From a bacterium (lineage in GTDB: Bacteria; Planctomycetota; J058; JAJDCP01), in the NCBI GenBank assembly GCA_030428695.1, contig JAUIEM010000205.1, forward strand, positions 1 to 17,432: a stretch of 17,432 nt of DNA. Reading direction: 5' to 3'. The position numbers and the translations under genes were made by a program. Below the pieces are notes generated by a model. That model did not search any database. It was not told where the DNA came from and saw nothing but the letters and a program-made list of their open reading frames with translations. Shown piece by piece: positions 8,623-16,033 of the stretch; positions within the stretch are counted from its first letter, which is position 1; each line of letters opens with the position of its first letter.

Positions 8623-9732
8623 TCACTCGGTGATCTTGCGGTCTTCCGACAGGACGATGCCGGTCAACTGCATCTTGAGCTGATCGGGGTTATGGGACGC
8701 TTCGAGGGCGACCTTCTCGCTGATCAGCCCGGCCCGGCAGAGCTTGTGCAGGGACTGGTTGAAGTCCTGCATCCCCTCTTCCTTCGAGCTGCGCAGGACG
8801 GTCGCGATCTTCTTGATCTGGCCCTCGCGGATCAGCTTGGTGACCGCGGGGTTCATGATCAGGATCTCCTGGGCGACGACCAGGTTGATCCCGGGCTTGG
8901 CCGCCGGCAGCATCTTCTGCGCGACGATCGCCTTGAGGTTGAAGGCGAGCGACTGCTGCACCTGGCGATGGCGGCTCTCCTGGAAGAGGTCGAGGATGCG
9001 GCTGATGCTCTGCGGCACGCTCGAGGCGTGCAGGGTGCCGAACACCAGGTGCCCCGTCTCCGCGGCCGAGAGCGCGATCTCGAGGGAGTTCTCGTCGCGC
9101 ATCTCCCCGATCAGGATCACGTCGGGATCCTGCCGCAGCGCCGAGCGCAGCCCGCGGTGGAAGTCGAGCACGTCGATGCCGACCTCGCGCTGGTTGATGA
9201 AGGCCTTGTGGTCGGTGTGCAGGTACTCGATCGGATCTTCGAGCGTCAGCACGTGGCAGCGTCGGGTCTTGTTGATGAACCCGATCATCGCCGCCAGCGT
9301 GGTCGACTTGCCCGACCCGGTGACGCCGACCACGACCACCAGCCCCTGCCGGAAGCTCGCGATGTGGGTCATCACCCGCTTGGGCAGGTTGAGCATCTCG
9401 AAGGTGGGGATCTTCAGCTTGACCCGCCGCACCGCGACGCTCAGGGAGCCGCGCTGGAAGTAGGCGTTGACGCGGAAGCGGCCGCTGCCCGGCATGCTGT
9501 AGCTGAAGTCGACGTCGTGGTCTTCCTCGAGGGCGGCCTGCTGCTTCTTGCTCGAGATGCCGAGGAACATCTTGTGGATCGCGTCGCTGTCGAGGGGCGC
9601 GGCCTCGAACAGCCGGATCCGTCCGGAGATGCGGAAGATCGGTGGGGAACCGGCCTTGAGGTGCAGGTCGGAGGCGTCGTACTTGGCCATCTTCGCGAGC
9701 AGACGGTCCAGGCTGACGACAGTGTTGGCCAC
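8623..9732 (-). CDS. PilT-family twitching/secretion ATPase
   Basis: This 369-residue protein is a near-complete PilT-type hexameric ATPase. The GTG start is chosen because AAAGGAG lies five bases upstream and the N-terminus LLAKMAKYDASDLHLKAGSP matches the family. Walker A is GVTGSGKST (136-144), the Asp box is TLEDPIEY (163-170), Walker B is DVILIGEMRD (204-213, Glu210), and the His box is TGHLVFGTLHA (226-236). The C-terminal part (KLIREGQI, GMQDFNQSL, NPDQLKMQLTGI) also follows PilT. PilT powers pilus retraction, and relatives drive other type IV filament machines. No pilin or pilus-assembly gene is in the window. Instead it lies between a lipoprotein gene and an FHA/kinase pair, which suggests a specialised or phospho-regulated motor. 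The symbol is left blank because pilT, pilU and other paralogues cannot be separated here. Confidence 0.92.
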   Translation of the reverse strand: MANTVVSLDRLLAKMAKYDASDLHLKAGSPPIFRISGRIRLFEAAPLDSDAIHKMFLGISSKKQQAALEEDHDVDFSYSMPGSGRFRVNAYFQRGSLSVAVRRVKLKIPTFEMLNLPKRVMTHIASFRQGLVVVVGVTGSGKSTTLAAMIGFINKTRRCHVLTLEDPIEYLHTDHKAFINQREVGIDVLDFHRGLRSALRQDPDVILIGEMRDENSLEIALSAAETGHLVFGTLHASSVPQSISRILDLFQESRHRQVQQSLAFNLKAIVAQKMLPAAKPGINLVVAQEILIMNPAVTKLIREGQIKKIATVLRSSKEEGMQDFNQSLHKLCRAGLISEKVALEASHNPDQLKMQLTGIVLSEDRKITE

Positions 9733-9758
9733 GGGGGCTCCTTTCCGGCGGCGCCTGC

Positions 9759-10169
9759 CTATTCCTCGTCCGGCTGCTCGCCGGAGCGCGTCATGCGCGC
9801 GGGAACGATCGGACTCTCGCCGCCCGTCAGCTTGAGCATCGACAGCTCGGGGGTGTAGTTCCCGATCGCGACGTGGTCGCCGGTGCGCTTGTCCCGGCGG
9901 AAGGTGTAGCCGTACTCGGTGTAGTAGCCCAGGGGCTGGAAGCGCTCGTCGTAGACCCAGTGGATGGTGTGCCTCGCGCCGTCGATCTCGCGGTGCTCGT
10001 GCCACACGTAGACCGACTCGACCTGCGGGCCGTACACGTACCGGTCCCAGTCCTCGGCGACGGGCTCGAGTGTCGGCCGCAGCCGGGACGGGCGGTCGTC
10101 GTCGGGGACGTTGAACGTCTTGCATCCCGACGCGAAGACCACGAGCAGAAGGAGCACGGCGACGCGCAT
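9759..10169 (-). CDS. Lipoprotein of unknown function
   Basis: This 136-residue protein starts at the ATG at 10169; an upstream in-frame ATG would place 21 extra residues before the signal peptide and lies upstream of the probable transcription start. The signal ends in FASG before Cys16, a good lipobox. The mature part is polar and aromatic-rich (YVYGPQVESVYVWHEHRE, TIHWVYDERFQPLGYY, YGYTFRRDK), probably a small beta domain on the outer or inner membrane. I do not recognise a family. It is the first gene behind a strong-looking promoter and lies 26 bases upstream of the PilT-like ATPase gene, so it may belong to the same envelope machine. Confidence 0.78.
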   Translation of the reverse strand: MRVAVLLLLVVFASGCKTFNVPDDDRPSRLRPTLEPVAEDWDRYVYGPQVESVYVWHEHREIDGARHTIHWVYDERFQPLGYYTEYGYTFRRDKRTGDHVAIGNYTPELSMLKLTGGESPIVPARMTRSGEQPDEE

Positions 10170-10203
10170 GGCAGGGGCCTCGAAACGAGTGAGCGGCTTT
10201 GGC

Positions 10204-10232
10204 AACATAGTCCGGATCCCTCCGCCTGTCAA
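10204..10232 (-). promoter_or_regulatory. Sigma-70-like promoter for the lipoprotein/PilT/FHA/kinase operon
   Basis: Read on the minus strand, a perfect TTGACA (10232-10227) is followed after exactly 17 bases by TATGTT (10209-10204). Transcription would start near 10197, about 28 bases before the lipoprotein ATG. The -35 box lies in a 6-bp dyad (CGCCTG, loop, CAGGCG at 10223-10239) that could be an operator. Confidence 0.7.
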
Positions 10233-10273
10233 GCAGGCGCGAACGGCGAGACCGGGGTTCTACCCGCTCCCTG

Positions 10274-10831
10274 TCATCGCTCGGCCATCGGCGGGATGGG
10301 CCGCTGGAAGCTGCGGCACTCGACCGGCTCCTCGCCGAGGTTCGGGAACACGCAGTGGGCCGGCAGCCGCGGCCCCTCGACGAAGCCCGCCTTCTCGAGC
10401 ACCCGCGCCGAGGCCGGGTGGCCGGCGTGGCAGAAGGCGCCCACGCGTGTGAAGCCCGGCAGTCCGGCGACCGCGTCGACCATGCCCCGCAGGGCCTCGG
10501 CGACCAGGCCCTGGCCCCACCACGGCCGGGCGAGCACGTAGCCGACGTCGATCTCGGGGGCGGCGAAGCGCCCGGCGAGCATGCCGATCAGCGCGCCCTC
10601 GCGCTCGAGCCCCCAGCTCCGGATCTCCCCGCTCGCCCAGCCTTCGGCGCAGTGGTCGAGGAAGGCCCGGGTCTCCTCGATGCGACGGTGGGGCTTCCAC
10701 AGGAGGAAGCGCGTGACCAGGGGGTCCTGCGCCCAGCCGTCGAAGATCGCCTCGGCGTCGGCGGCGACGATGGGACGCAGCCGCAACCTGCGGGTCGCAA
10801 ACACTTCTAATACGGGTTCCATCGGTTCCAT
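10274..10831 (-). CDS. GNAT-family acetyltransferase (RimJ/RimL type)
   Basis: This protein has 185 residues from the first ATG, or 182 from a second ATG at 10822 (the start reads MEPMEP). It opens TRRLRLRPIVAADAEAIFDG, the usual beginning of the RimJ/RimL-like branch, which acetylates protein N-termini or small amines. The acetyl-CoA loop is in DVGYVLARPWWGQGLVAEAL, and the late motif SARVLEKAGFVEG is typical. Either start overlaps the 3' end of the PrsW-family gene (stop at 10807), so translation is probably coupled. The natural substrate is not predictable, and I see no evidence that it acts on the PrsW-family protein. Confidence 0.9.
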   Translation of the reverse strand: MEPMEPVLEVFATRRLRLRPIVAADAEAIFDGWAQDPLVTRFLLWKPHRRIEETRAFLDHCAEGWASGEIRSWGLEREGALIGMLAGRFAAPEIDVGYVLARPWWGQGLVAEALRGMVDAVAGLPGFTRVGAFCHAGHPASARVLEKAGFVEGPRLPAHCVFPNLGEEPVECRSFQRPIPPMAER

Positions 10832-11874
10832 TGCGCCTGGCCCTGTCCGGCCTGGGGGTAGGGATAGCCGGGCGGCTGCGGTCCCTGCCGGTGGGGGTTG
10901 ATGCCGCCGCGCCCGCCGCGCAGCTTCTGGAGCTCCTCGCGCAGCTTCTTGATGTCCGCGTCGAGCCCGGTCCGCTTCTCGTCGCTGCTGTTGCGCCACT
11001 GCTGCTTGCGGAAGGCGAGCGTGGTCGCGGCGCTGACGTAGGCGCCCGGATCCTTGATGCCCTGGGACCAGTCGCTGCGCCGGCGCTTGAAGTACGAGGC
11101 GAGGATCGGCGGATGCTCCGGCGGCAGCACGCCGTAGTGCGCCTCCTCGGCGAGCTCGTGCAGCAGCGTGCGACTCTCGAAGTACAGCGAGGCCATGAAC
11201 ACCGAGAAGGCGAGCCCGATCTCGAACAGCAGGCACAGGATGCCGAGCGCGAACAGGTGCTCGCCCTCGTTGTACGCGTACGAGATCATGAAGTTGTTCC
11301 AGCTGGTGTGGATCCCCCAGGCCAGGACGAAGCCGAAGCACGGCAGGAACAGGAACAACAGCCAGCTGCGCGTGTACTTGACGTGCCCGATGCAGGCGCC
11401 GAGCGTCGCCGAGGCGACCGCGTGCATCGGGGCGGTGAAGAAGGTGCGCAGGAAGATCAGACCGACCAGCCCCTCGAGTTCGGCGCCGCTGAAGTACAGG
11501 ATGTTCTCGGTCATCGCGAAGCCGAGGCCGGCCGTCGCGCCGTAGACGAAGCCGTCGGTCGCGTTGTCGAAGTCCTTGAGGAAGAACAACACGCCGAAGA
11601 TCATGATCTTCGCGATCTCTTCGACGAACGGCGCGATCCACACCGCCTGCGTGACCGTCACCGTCTGCTCGGCGTCGCCGCCGCCGATGAAGATCGCGCC
11701 GAGAATCAGGCTGCCGAGGATGCCGAGGCCGATCGCAAAGGTCGCCCCCCACATCAGCGCCGCCAACATCAGCGCGATCGGCTCGCGATCGTAACGGTCG
11801 AGCCACCAGATCACCACGACCGCGAGCGCGACGGGCAGACAGGCCGCGGGCACGGCGATGATCAGCTGCAGCAT
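10807..11874 (-). CDS. PrsW-family intramembrane protease-like protein
   Basis: This protein has 355 residues. The start at 11874 is chosen over one 22 codons upstream because GGAGG lies five bases before it and a membrane helix begins at once (LQLIIAVPAACLPVALAVVV). About eight hydrophobic segments reach residue ~232. The PrsW/CAAX-like motifs are present: FVEEIAKI (Glu85-Glu86, Lys89), DNATDGFVYGATAGLGFAMT (103-122), His151 in APMHAVAS and His189 in WGIHTSWN. Bacillus PrsW cleaves an anti-sigma factor; other members are poorly characterised. Residues ~233-320 are a charged cytoplasmic helical region, and 325-355 are rich in Pro, Gln and Tyr. No sigma or anti-sigma gene is seen nearby, so the substrate is unknown. 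Confidence 0.88.
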   Translation of the reverse strand: MLQLIIAVPAACLPVALAVVVIWWLDRYDREPIALMLAALMWGATFAIGLGILGSLILGAIFIGGGDAEQTVTVTQAVWIAPFVEEIAKIMIFGVLFFLKDFDNATDGFVYGATAGLGFAMTENILYFSGAELEGLVGLIFLRTFFTAPMHAVASATLGACIGHVKYTRSWLLFLFLPCFGFVLAWGIHTSWNNFMISYAYNEGEHLFALGILCLLFEIGLAFSVFMASLYFESRTLLHELAEEAHYGVLPPEHPPILASYFKRRRSDWSQGIKDPGAYVSAATTLAFRKQQWRNSSDEKRTGLDADIKKLREELQKLRGGRGGINPHRQGPQPPGYPYPQAGQGQAQWNRWNPY

Positions 11875-11908
11875 GCGGTCCTCCGTCGACCCCGGTCGGA
11901 GCACCGGC

Positions 11909-11937
11909 AGTATAGCGGGCGGGGTGCGGGGCGCGAA
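11909..11937 (-). promoter_or_regulatory. Possible promoter of the PrsW-family gene
   Basis: On the minus strand TATACT (11914-11909) matches five of six consensus -10 positions. Seventeen bases upstream lies a weak -35, TTCGCG (11937-11932). Transcription would start near 11902, giving a leader of about 28 bases, like the operon promoter at 10204-10232. Confidence 0.5.
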
Positions 11938-11964
11938 CATTTTCGCCGGGGAACGCGCGCGCGC

Positions 11965-12186
11965 TCAGTCACCGAAGCGCCGCGCCTCGAGCGCCTCGAT
12001 CCACGCGACCAGCGGCGCCGGCGCCGCGGTCAGCTCTCGGTCAACCGGGCAGCGAGGCCGCGGACTGCGGGCCGGGGTCGCCGTACAGGTCGACCGTGCC
12101 GAAGGAGTACGAGCAGCCGAGGATCTCGACGCGGTCGCTGCCGCCGTAGGGAGTCCGCCGGCGAGGATGGAGTCGGAGATGTCCAC
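11965..12186 (-). pseudogene. Small frameshifted gene of unknown function
   Basis: A GTG at 12186 follows a good ribosome site (GGGGGAG) and reads VDISDSILAGG. The GC-rich codon pattern then moves to another frame, 12148-12041: YGGSDRVEILGCSYSFGTVD, then LYGDPGPQSAASLPG and a TGA. It then returns to the first frame for LTAAPAPLVAWIEALEARR and FGD, ending at 11965. The first frame stays open throughout, but in the middle its codons lose the G/C third position, so the middle was evidently translated in the other frame. Two compensating indels in the genome or in the assembly would explain this. Repaired, it would encode roughly 73 residues. I do not recognise the protein. Confidence 0.5.
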
Positions 12187-12234
12187 GGCGCTCCCCCCGT
12201 CCACTGGGTGAGCATAGCAGCGCACGTACAGTCC

Positions 12235-12264
12235 TTGACCTGAGCTTCTGAATGGCGATAGGCT
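12235..12264 (+). promoter_or_regulatory. Possible promoter of the secreted protein/permease operon
   Basis: TTGACC (12235-12240) and TAGGCT (12259-12264) are separated by 18 bases. Transcription would begin near 12271, about 38 bases before the ATG at 12309. The -35 is strong and the -10 is weak. Confidence 0.5.
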
Positions 12265-12308
12265 AGGCGCCGTCCATGCAGTCGAGCTCACCTTCCGAAG
12301 AGGACAAC

Positions 12309-14096
12309 ATGCGCGCGCTCTTTGCCTTCTGTCTGTGCCTCGCCCTCGTGGGCGGCGCCTCCGGCCAGGATCTCAACCTCGACACCTACGTCGAGGTCGA
12401 GTCCGACGTCAAGAACCACGAGTTCGACACCGCGTGGGCCAGCTACGCCGCCGGGGAGATGCTCGCTAGCGGCGACCGCCTGATCGAACGCCTGTTCGCG
12501 CTCGGCTGGCCGACCGCCAAGGACTTCCAGGCCACCCTGCACGAGTCGGGGCGGTCGGGCGCCTTCCAGGTCGAGGGCCTCGCGTTGTGGTCGGGGGCGG
12601 GTGTCACCCTCGAGCGCGCCCCGCTGGTCGAGGAGGCCTACAATCTGTACGCCGGGGGGCCCCGCCCGCAGGCCTTCGCGAGCGAGTGGAAGACGACCAA
12701 CGACTACGTGACCTGGCGCTTTGCCCAGCTCGCCGAGCGCACCGAGCTCGGCGCGGCGCCCGAGAGCCTGACGCCGACCTACCTGCCGCTGGCGACCGGC
12801 CTGCCGCACTTCGTCGCCCCCTACATCCCGCACGACGGCACGACGCAGCAGTGGGACTTCAGCGCGGTGGTCTCGCCGCGTCTCTCTCCCGGGGCCCTCG
12901 GCTTCGCGCTCTTCAGCCAGGTGCAGTACGCGCGCAACGCGCTGAGCGGCAACCGTCCGCAGGGGCGCAGCAAGCCTCCCCTGCCCGGGGCGACCGCGCA
13001 GGAGGGCTTCTACGGGCTGGTGATGGCGTACAACGCGGCCAACCTCGTCGCCGCGCTGAACCATCGCGACCTGCCTCTGATGGCACACGACGGCGACCTG
13101 CGGGTCGCCGCCCTCAAGGGCTACGATCCCTTCACCAAGCTGCACTATTTCCCGGCCGAGGTCGAAGCCGAGGTGTTCGACCTGACCAAGCGCTTCGACC
13201 CGAAGGTCCGCGACAGCGCCAGCCTGCTGCGCGACCAGAGCGCGCTGCTGCTCGGCCTGTCCGAAATGCTGCTGCTGTTGACCGACCCCGTGATCGAGCC
13301 CTACTTCACCGCGAAGAAGGACGAGGAGGTGCTGATCCCGTCGACCGTCGTCGAGAGCGCGCGCGACCTCGCGATCGTCGTCTACGAGAACATCAAGGGC
13401 CAGCACTTCGACGTCGCGGTCGGCAGCTTCGACAGCCGCTGGACCGGCGCGGCGATGCCCGGCAACCGCTCCGGCCTGCTCAACCTCGAGGACGCCGGGC
13501 TGGTGCTGACCGCCCTCGCGCGCTTCCGGGCCGCGATGGAGGCCGACGGCGACCTGCGCCGCTCGAAGGACGTCGAGACCTGGGTCAAGCCGCAGGTCGA
13601 GCTGCTGCTCGAGCTGCAGGCCGAAGACGGCTCCTTCCCGAAGGTCCACGACATCGCGATCGACAAGGTGCGGGACGACGACTTCTCCCTGCGCGCCCAC
13701 GGTCTGCTCCTGCAGGGGCTGGTGCTGTCGCAGGACATCGTCGCGATCGAGGGCACCGACGAGGCGATCTCGCGGCTGCTCGCGCAGCTCGACAGCCAGT
13801 GGATGGCCCGCCTGCAGCTGTTCTTCGCGAGCAAGACCCCCGGCGGCCTGTGCACCTACACCCCGGGGGACTTCGGGGCCGTGCTCGGCGGGCTGCGCAC
13901 CTACGCCTTCGCGCGCAAGGAGATCCGGGCCTTCTACCGGATGAAGTCGATGCTCGACGGGCTGCCGAACATCGGCATCCTGCGCAGCCGCCGCGAGCTG
14001 GTCGACACGCCCGGCGTGCTGCCCCTCGGCGAAGGCGGCGACAACGGCGCGGCGCCGGTGTTCTACGGCGAGGTCCTCAACCGCTTCGACGACTGA
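12309..14096 (+). CDS. Secreted, mostly helical protein of unknown function (possible alpha/alpha toroid)
   Basis: This 595-residue protein is best started at 12309, where AGAGG lies just upstream and a signal peptide begins at once (MRALFAFCLCLALVGGASG, cleavage near residues 17-20). The mature protein is rich in amphipathic helices with regular spacing. One segment, LLELQAEDGSFPK (around Gln437-Gly441), resembles the repeated QxxDGSW motif of terpene-cyclase-like alpha/alpha toroids, so such a fold is a reasonable guess. I see no catalytic DxDD or zinc site, and the family is unknown to me. No transmembrane helix is seen after the signal, so it should be periplasmic. It lies 40 bases upstream of the first permease gene in the same direction, which suggests a client or accessory of that exporter. 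Confidence 0.75.
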   Translation: MRALFAFCLCLALVGGASGQDLNLDTYVEVESDVKNHEFDTAWASYAAGEMLASGDRLIERLFALGWPTAKDFQATLHESGRSGAFQVEGLALWSGAGVTLERAPLVEEAYNLYAGGPRPQAFASEWKTTNDYVTWRFAQLAERTELGAAPESLTPTYLPLATGLPHFVAPYIPHDGTTQQWDFSAVVSPRLSPGALGFALFSQVQYARNALSGNRPQGRSKPPLPGATAQEGFYGLVMAYNAANLVAALNHRDLPLMAHDGDLRVAALKGYDPFTKLHYFPAEVEAEVFDLTKRFDPKVRDSASLLRDQSALLLGLSEMLLLLTDPVIEPYFTAKKDEEVLIPSTVVESARDLAIVVYENIKGQHFDVAVGSFDSRWTGAAMPGNRSGLLNLEDAGLVLTALARFRAAMEADGDLRRSKDVETWVKPQVELLLELQAEDGSFPKVHDIAIDKVRDDDFSLRAHGLLLQGLVLSQDIVAIEGTDEAISRLLAQLDSQWMARLQLFFASKTPGGLCTYTPGDFGAVLGGLRTYAFARKEIRAFYRMKSMLDGLPNIGILRSRRELVDTPGVLPLGEGGDNGAAPVFYGEVLNRFDD

Positions 14097-14136
14097 AGAA
14101 GCACCGCAGCCGGCCGGCGCCGAACACGGGAAGCGG

Positions 14137-16029
14137 ATGTACCGACTCTTCATCAGCCAGCGCTACCTGCAGAGCAGGCTCTTCTCCTACGTCTCGGTGG
14201 TCGGGCTCGCGCTCGGTGTCGCGCTGCTGGTCGTCGTCAACTCGGTGATGGGCGGCTTCTCGGTCACCTTCCAGGACCGCATCCGCGGGACGCTCGCCCA
14301 CGTGATCGTCGAAGGAGCCGGGGACGCGCACCTGACGAACGAGGCCCGGGCCCGCGAGGCGCTGCTGCTCGACCAGGTCCGGCTGCTCCGCGTCCCGTTC
14401 GCTCCTCCCACCGCCCCGTTCGCGCCGTCGGCGCCGCTCTTCACGGACCCGGACTACCGCAGCTTCCTCGCCCGCGTCGGGGCACCGGCGCGGTCGGAGT
14501 ACTCCGACGAGGGGGTACGGATCGCGCAGACCCCCTACCTGGCGGGCGAGGTGCTGGAGGTCGACGCCGACACGGTGTGGCTCGCGCGTCCGGAGGAGGA
14601 CACGGTCGCGATTCCGCGGGCGTTCGTCGACACCATCGTGCCGACCCCGGTCGCCCACCTCAGCCCCTACCTGCAGCGCCTCGGCATCGTCGTCTCGCCC
14701 CAGAACCAGGAGGGCGCCCAGCTGCGAGCGGTGCATCCCGAGCTCGAGGCGCAGACCAGCCGCTTCGGCGCCTTCCTCCAGAGCCCGGGGGAGTCCTTCG
14801 AGGAAGCCTACGGACGCGAGTTCGGCGACCCGCTCTTCGGCAGCCTGTACGGCAGCCGCGCCTTGCTCTACAGCCTGTTCCGGCTGCAGCGCATCGACGG
14901 CCCGACCTACCGCGAGCTGTCCGCCGAGAGCGCGGGGGAAGAGAGCGGACTGACGCGCCGCTACGCCGCCTTCCTCGGCTACGTGCCCGCGGCCGACGCC
15001 CTGCCCGCCGACGTCGACGCCTGGGTACCCGAGCACCTCACGCGGACCGAGCTCGAGGACTGCCGGCGCTACCAGCGAGCCCTCGGGGCGGCCGGCCTGG
15101 TCTGCGCCCGGCGGGACATCGCCCCCCTCGACAGCCTGCTCGCCCTGACCCGCCGCGCCCTGCCGACCGCGCGGCTCGAGAGCCTGTTCGAGCACACGGC
15201 CTCGGGGCTGCCCGGGGTGGTGCTCGGCGTCGACCTGCTGCGCTACCTGCGGGCGGGGCCCGGCGACACCCTGACCCTGACGACCTTCAAGAAAGTCGCC
15301 GACAAGCGCGAGCCGGTCGACCGCAAGTTCGAGGTGGTCGGCTCCTACGCCAGCGGCTTCTCGGACATCGACCGCTACTTCTGCTACGCCGACCTCGAAG
15401 AGATCCAGGAGCTGATCGAGGAGAGGGTCCTGACCGGCATCAACATCGCGGTCCGCGACTTCCACGAGAGCCGCGAGGCGGCGCGGACCCTCGAGGACCA
15501 GCTCGCCGTCTACTACCCGGTCGAGCGGCTGCGGGCGCGCAGCTGGGAGGAGAGCAACCGCACCCTGTTGCAGGCCGTGCAGCAGCAGCGCTTCCTGATC
15601 AGCATGATCATCTTCTTCATGATGGTGCTCGCGGGCGTCGTGCTCCTGGTCATCCTCCTGATGCTGGTCAACGAGAAGATCAAGGACCTCGGCATCCTCA
15701 AGGCGGTCGGCGCGACGACCAGCGGCGTGCTCTCGACCTTCCTCTTCCAGGGCTTCATCATCGGCCTGGCCGGCTCGGGCCTCGGCATCGTCGCGGGCGT
15801 CGCCTTCGCCGAGTACATCAACCCGATCGCGGGCTGGCTCGAGGTCCTGCTCGGCATCGACATCTTCCCCAAGGAGGTCTACTTCCTCGATCAGATCCCG
15901 GTCCTGATCAACCCCTTCGAGATCGGGCTGATCGTGCTGCCGACCGTCATCATCAGTCTGGGGCTGTCGGTCTATCCGGCCTACCGCGCGGCCAAGCTGC
16001 ATCCCCTCGACGCCCTGCGCCACGAGTAG
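14137..16029 (+). CDS. LolC/LolE-like FtsX-family ABC transporter permease, long form (copy 1)
   Basis: This 630-residue protein begins FISQRYLQSRLFSYVSVV with transmembrane helix 1 at ~16-38. The extracytoplasmic part (~40-485) contains SGLPGVVLGVDLL, matching the LolC/LolE/MacB periplasmic core, and the pre-membrane motif SWEESNRTLLQAV. Three helices follow: ~486-510, ~530-555 and ~595-620. The NEKIKDLGILKAVGAT coupling segment touches the ATPase, and the FtsX-type ending is YPAYRAAKLHPLDALR. Such permeases work with an ABC ATPase to extract lipoproteins or other envelope substrates. LolC and LolE have ~400-415 residues, so this one carries ~220 extra, mostly between ~90 and ~350. A GGGAAGCGG ribosome site precedes the ATG. 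No ATPase is in the window; it may lie downstream. Confidence 0.88.
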   Translation: MYRLFISQRYLQSRLFSYVSVVGLALGVALLVVVNSVMGGFSVTFQDRIRGTLAHVIVEGAGDAHLTNEARAREALLLDQVRLLRVPFAPPTAPFAPSAPLFTDPDYRSFLARVGAPARSEYSDEGVRIAQTPYLAGEVLEVDADTVWLARPEEDTVAIPRAFVDTIVPTPVAHLSPYLQRLGIVVSPQNQEGAQLRAVHPELEAQTSRFGAFLQSPGESFEEAYGREFGDPLFGSLYGSRALLYSLFRLQRIDGPTYRELSAESAGEESGLTRRYAAFLGYVPAADALPADVDAWVPEHLTRTELEDCRRYQRALGAAGLVCARRDIAPLDSLLALTRRALPTARLESLFEHTASGLPGVVLGVDLLRYLRAGPGDTLTLTTFKKVADKREPVDRKFEVVGSYASGFSDIDRYFCYADLEEIQELIEERVLTGINIAVRDFHESREAARTLEDQLAVYYPVERLRARSWEESNRTLLQAVQQQRFLISMIIFFMMVLAGVVLLVILLMLVNEKIKDLGILKAVGATTSGVLSTFLFQGFIIGLAGSGLGIVAGVAFAEYINPIAGWLEVLLGIDIFPKEVYFLDQIPVLINPFEIGLIVLPTVIISLGLSVYPAYRAAKLHPLDALRHE

Positions 16030-16033
16030 AGCC

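Noticed and set aside
9733..10125. Upstream extension of the PilT-like protein by 131 codons
   Set aside because: The extension overlaps the lipoprotein gene and looks like an out-of-frame Arg-rich reading. A strong ribosome site marks the GTG at 9732 as the real start.
11875..11940. Start of the PrsW-family protein 22 codons upstream
   Set aside because: The proposed -10 box would lie inside the coding region, and GGAGG is correctly spaced only for the ATG at 11874.
11954..11964. Alternating CG run as a Z-DNA or regulatory element
   Set aside because: Eleven alternating bases are not surprising at this GC content and no other signal supports a role.
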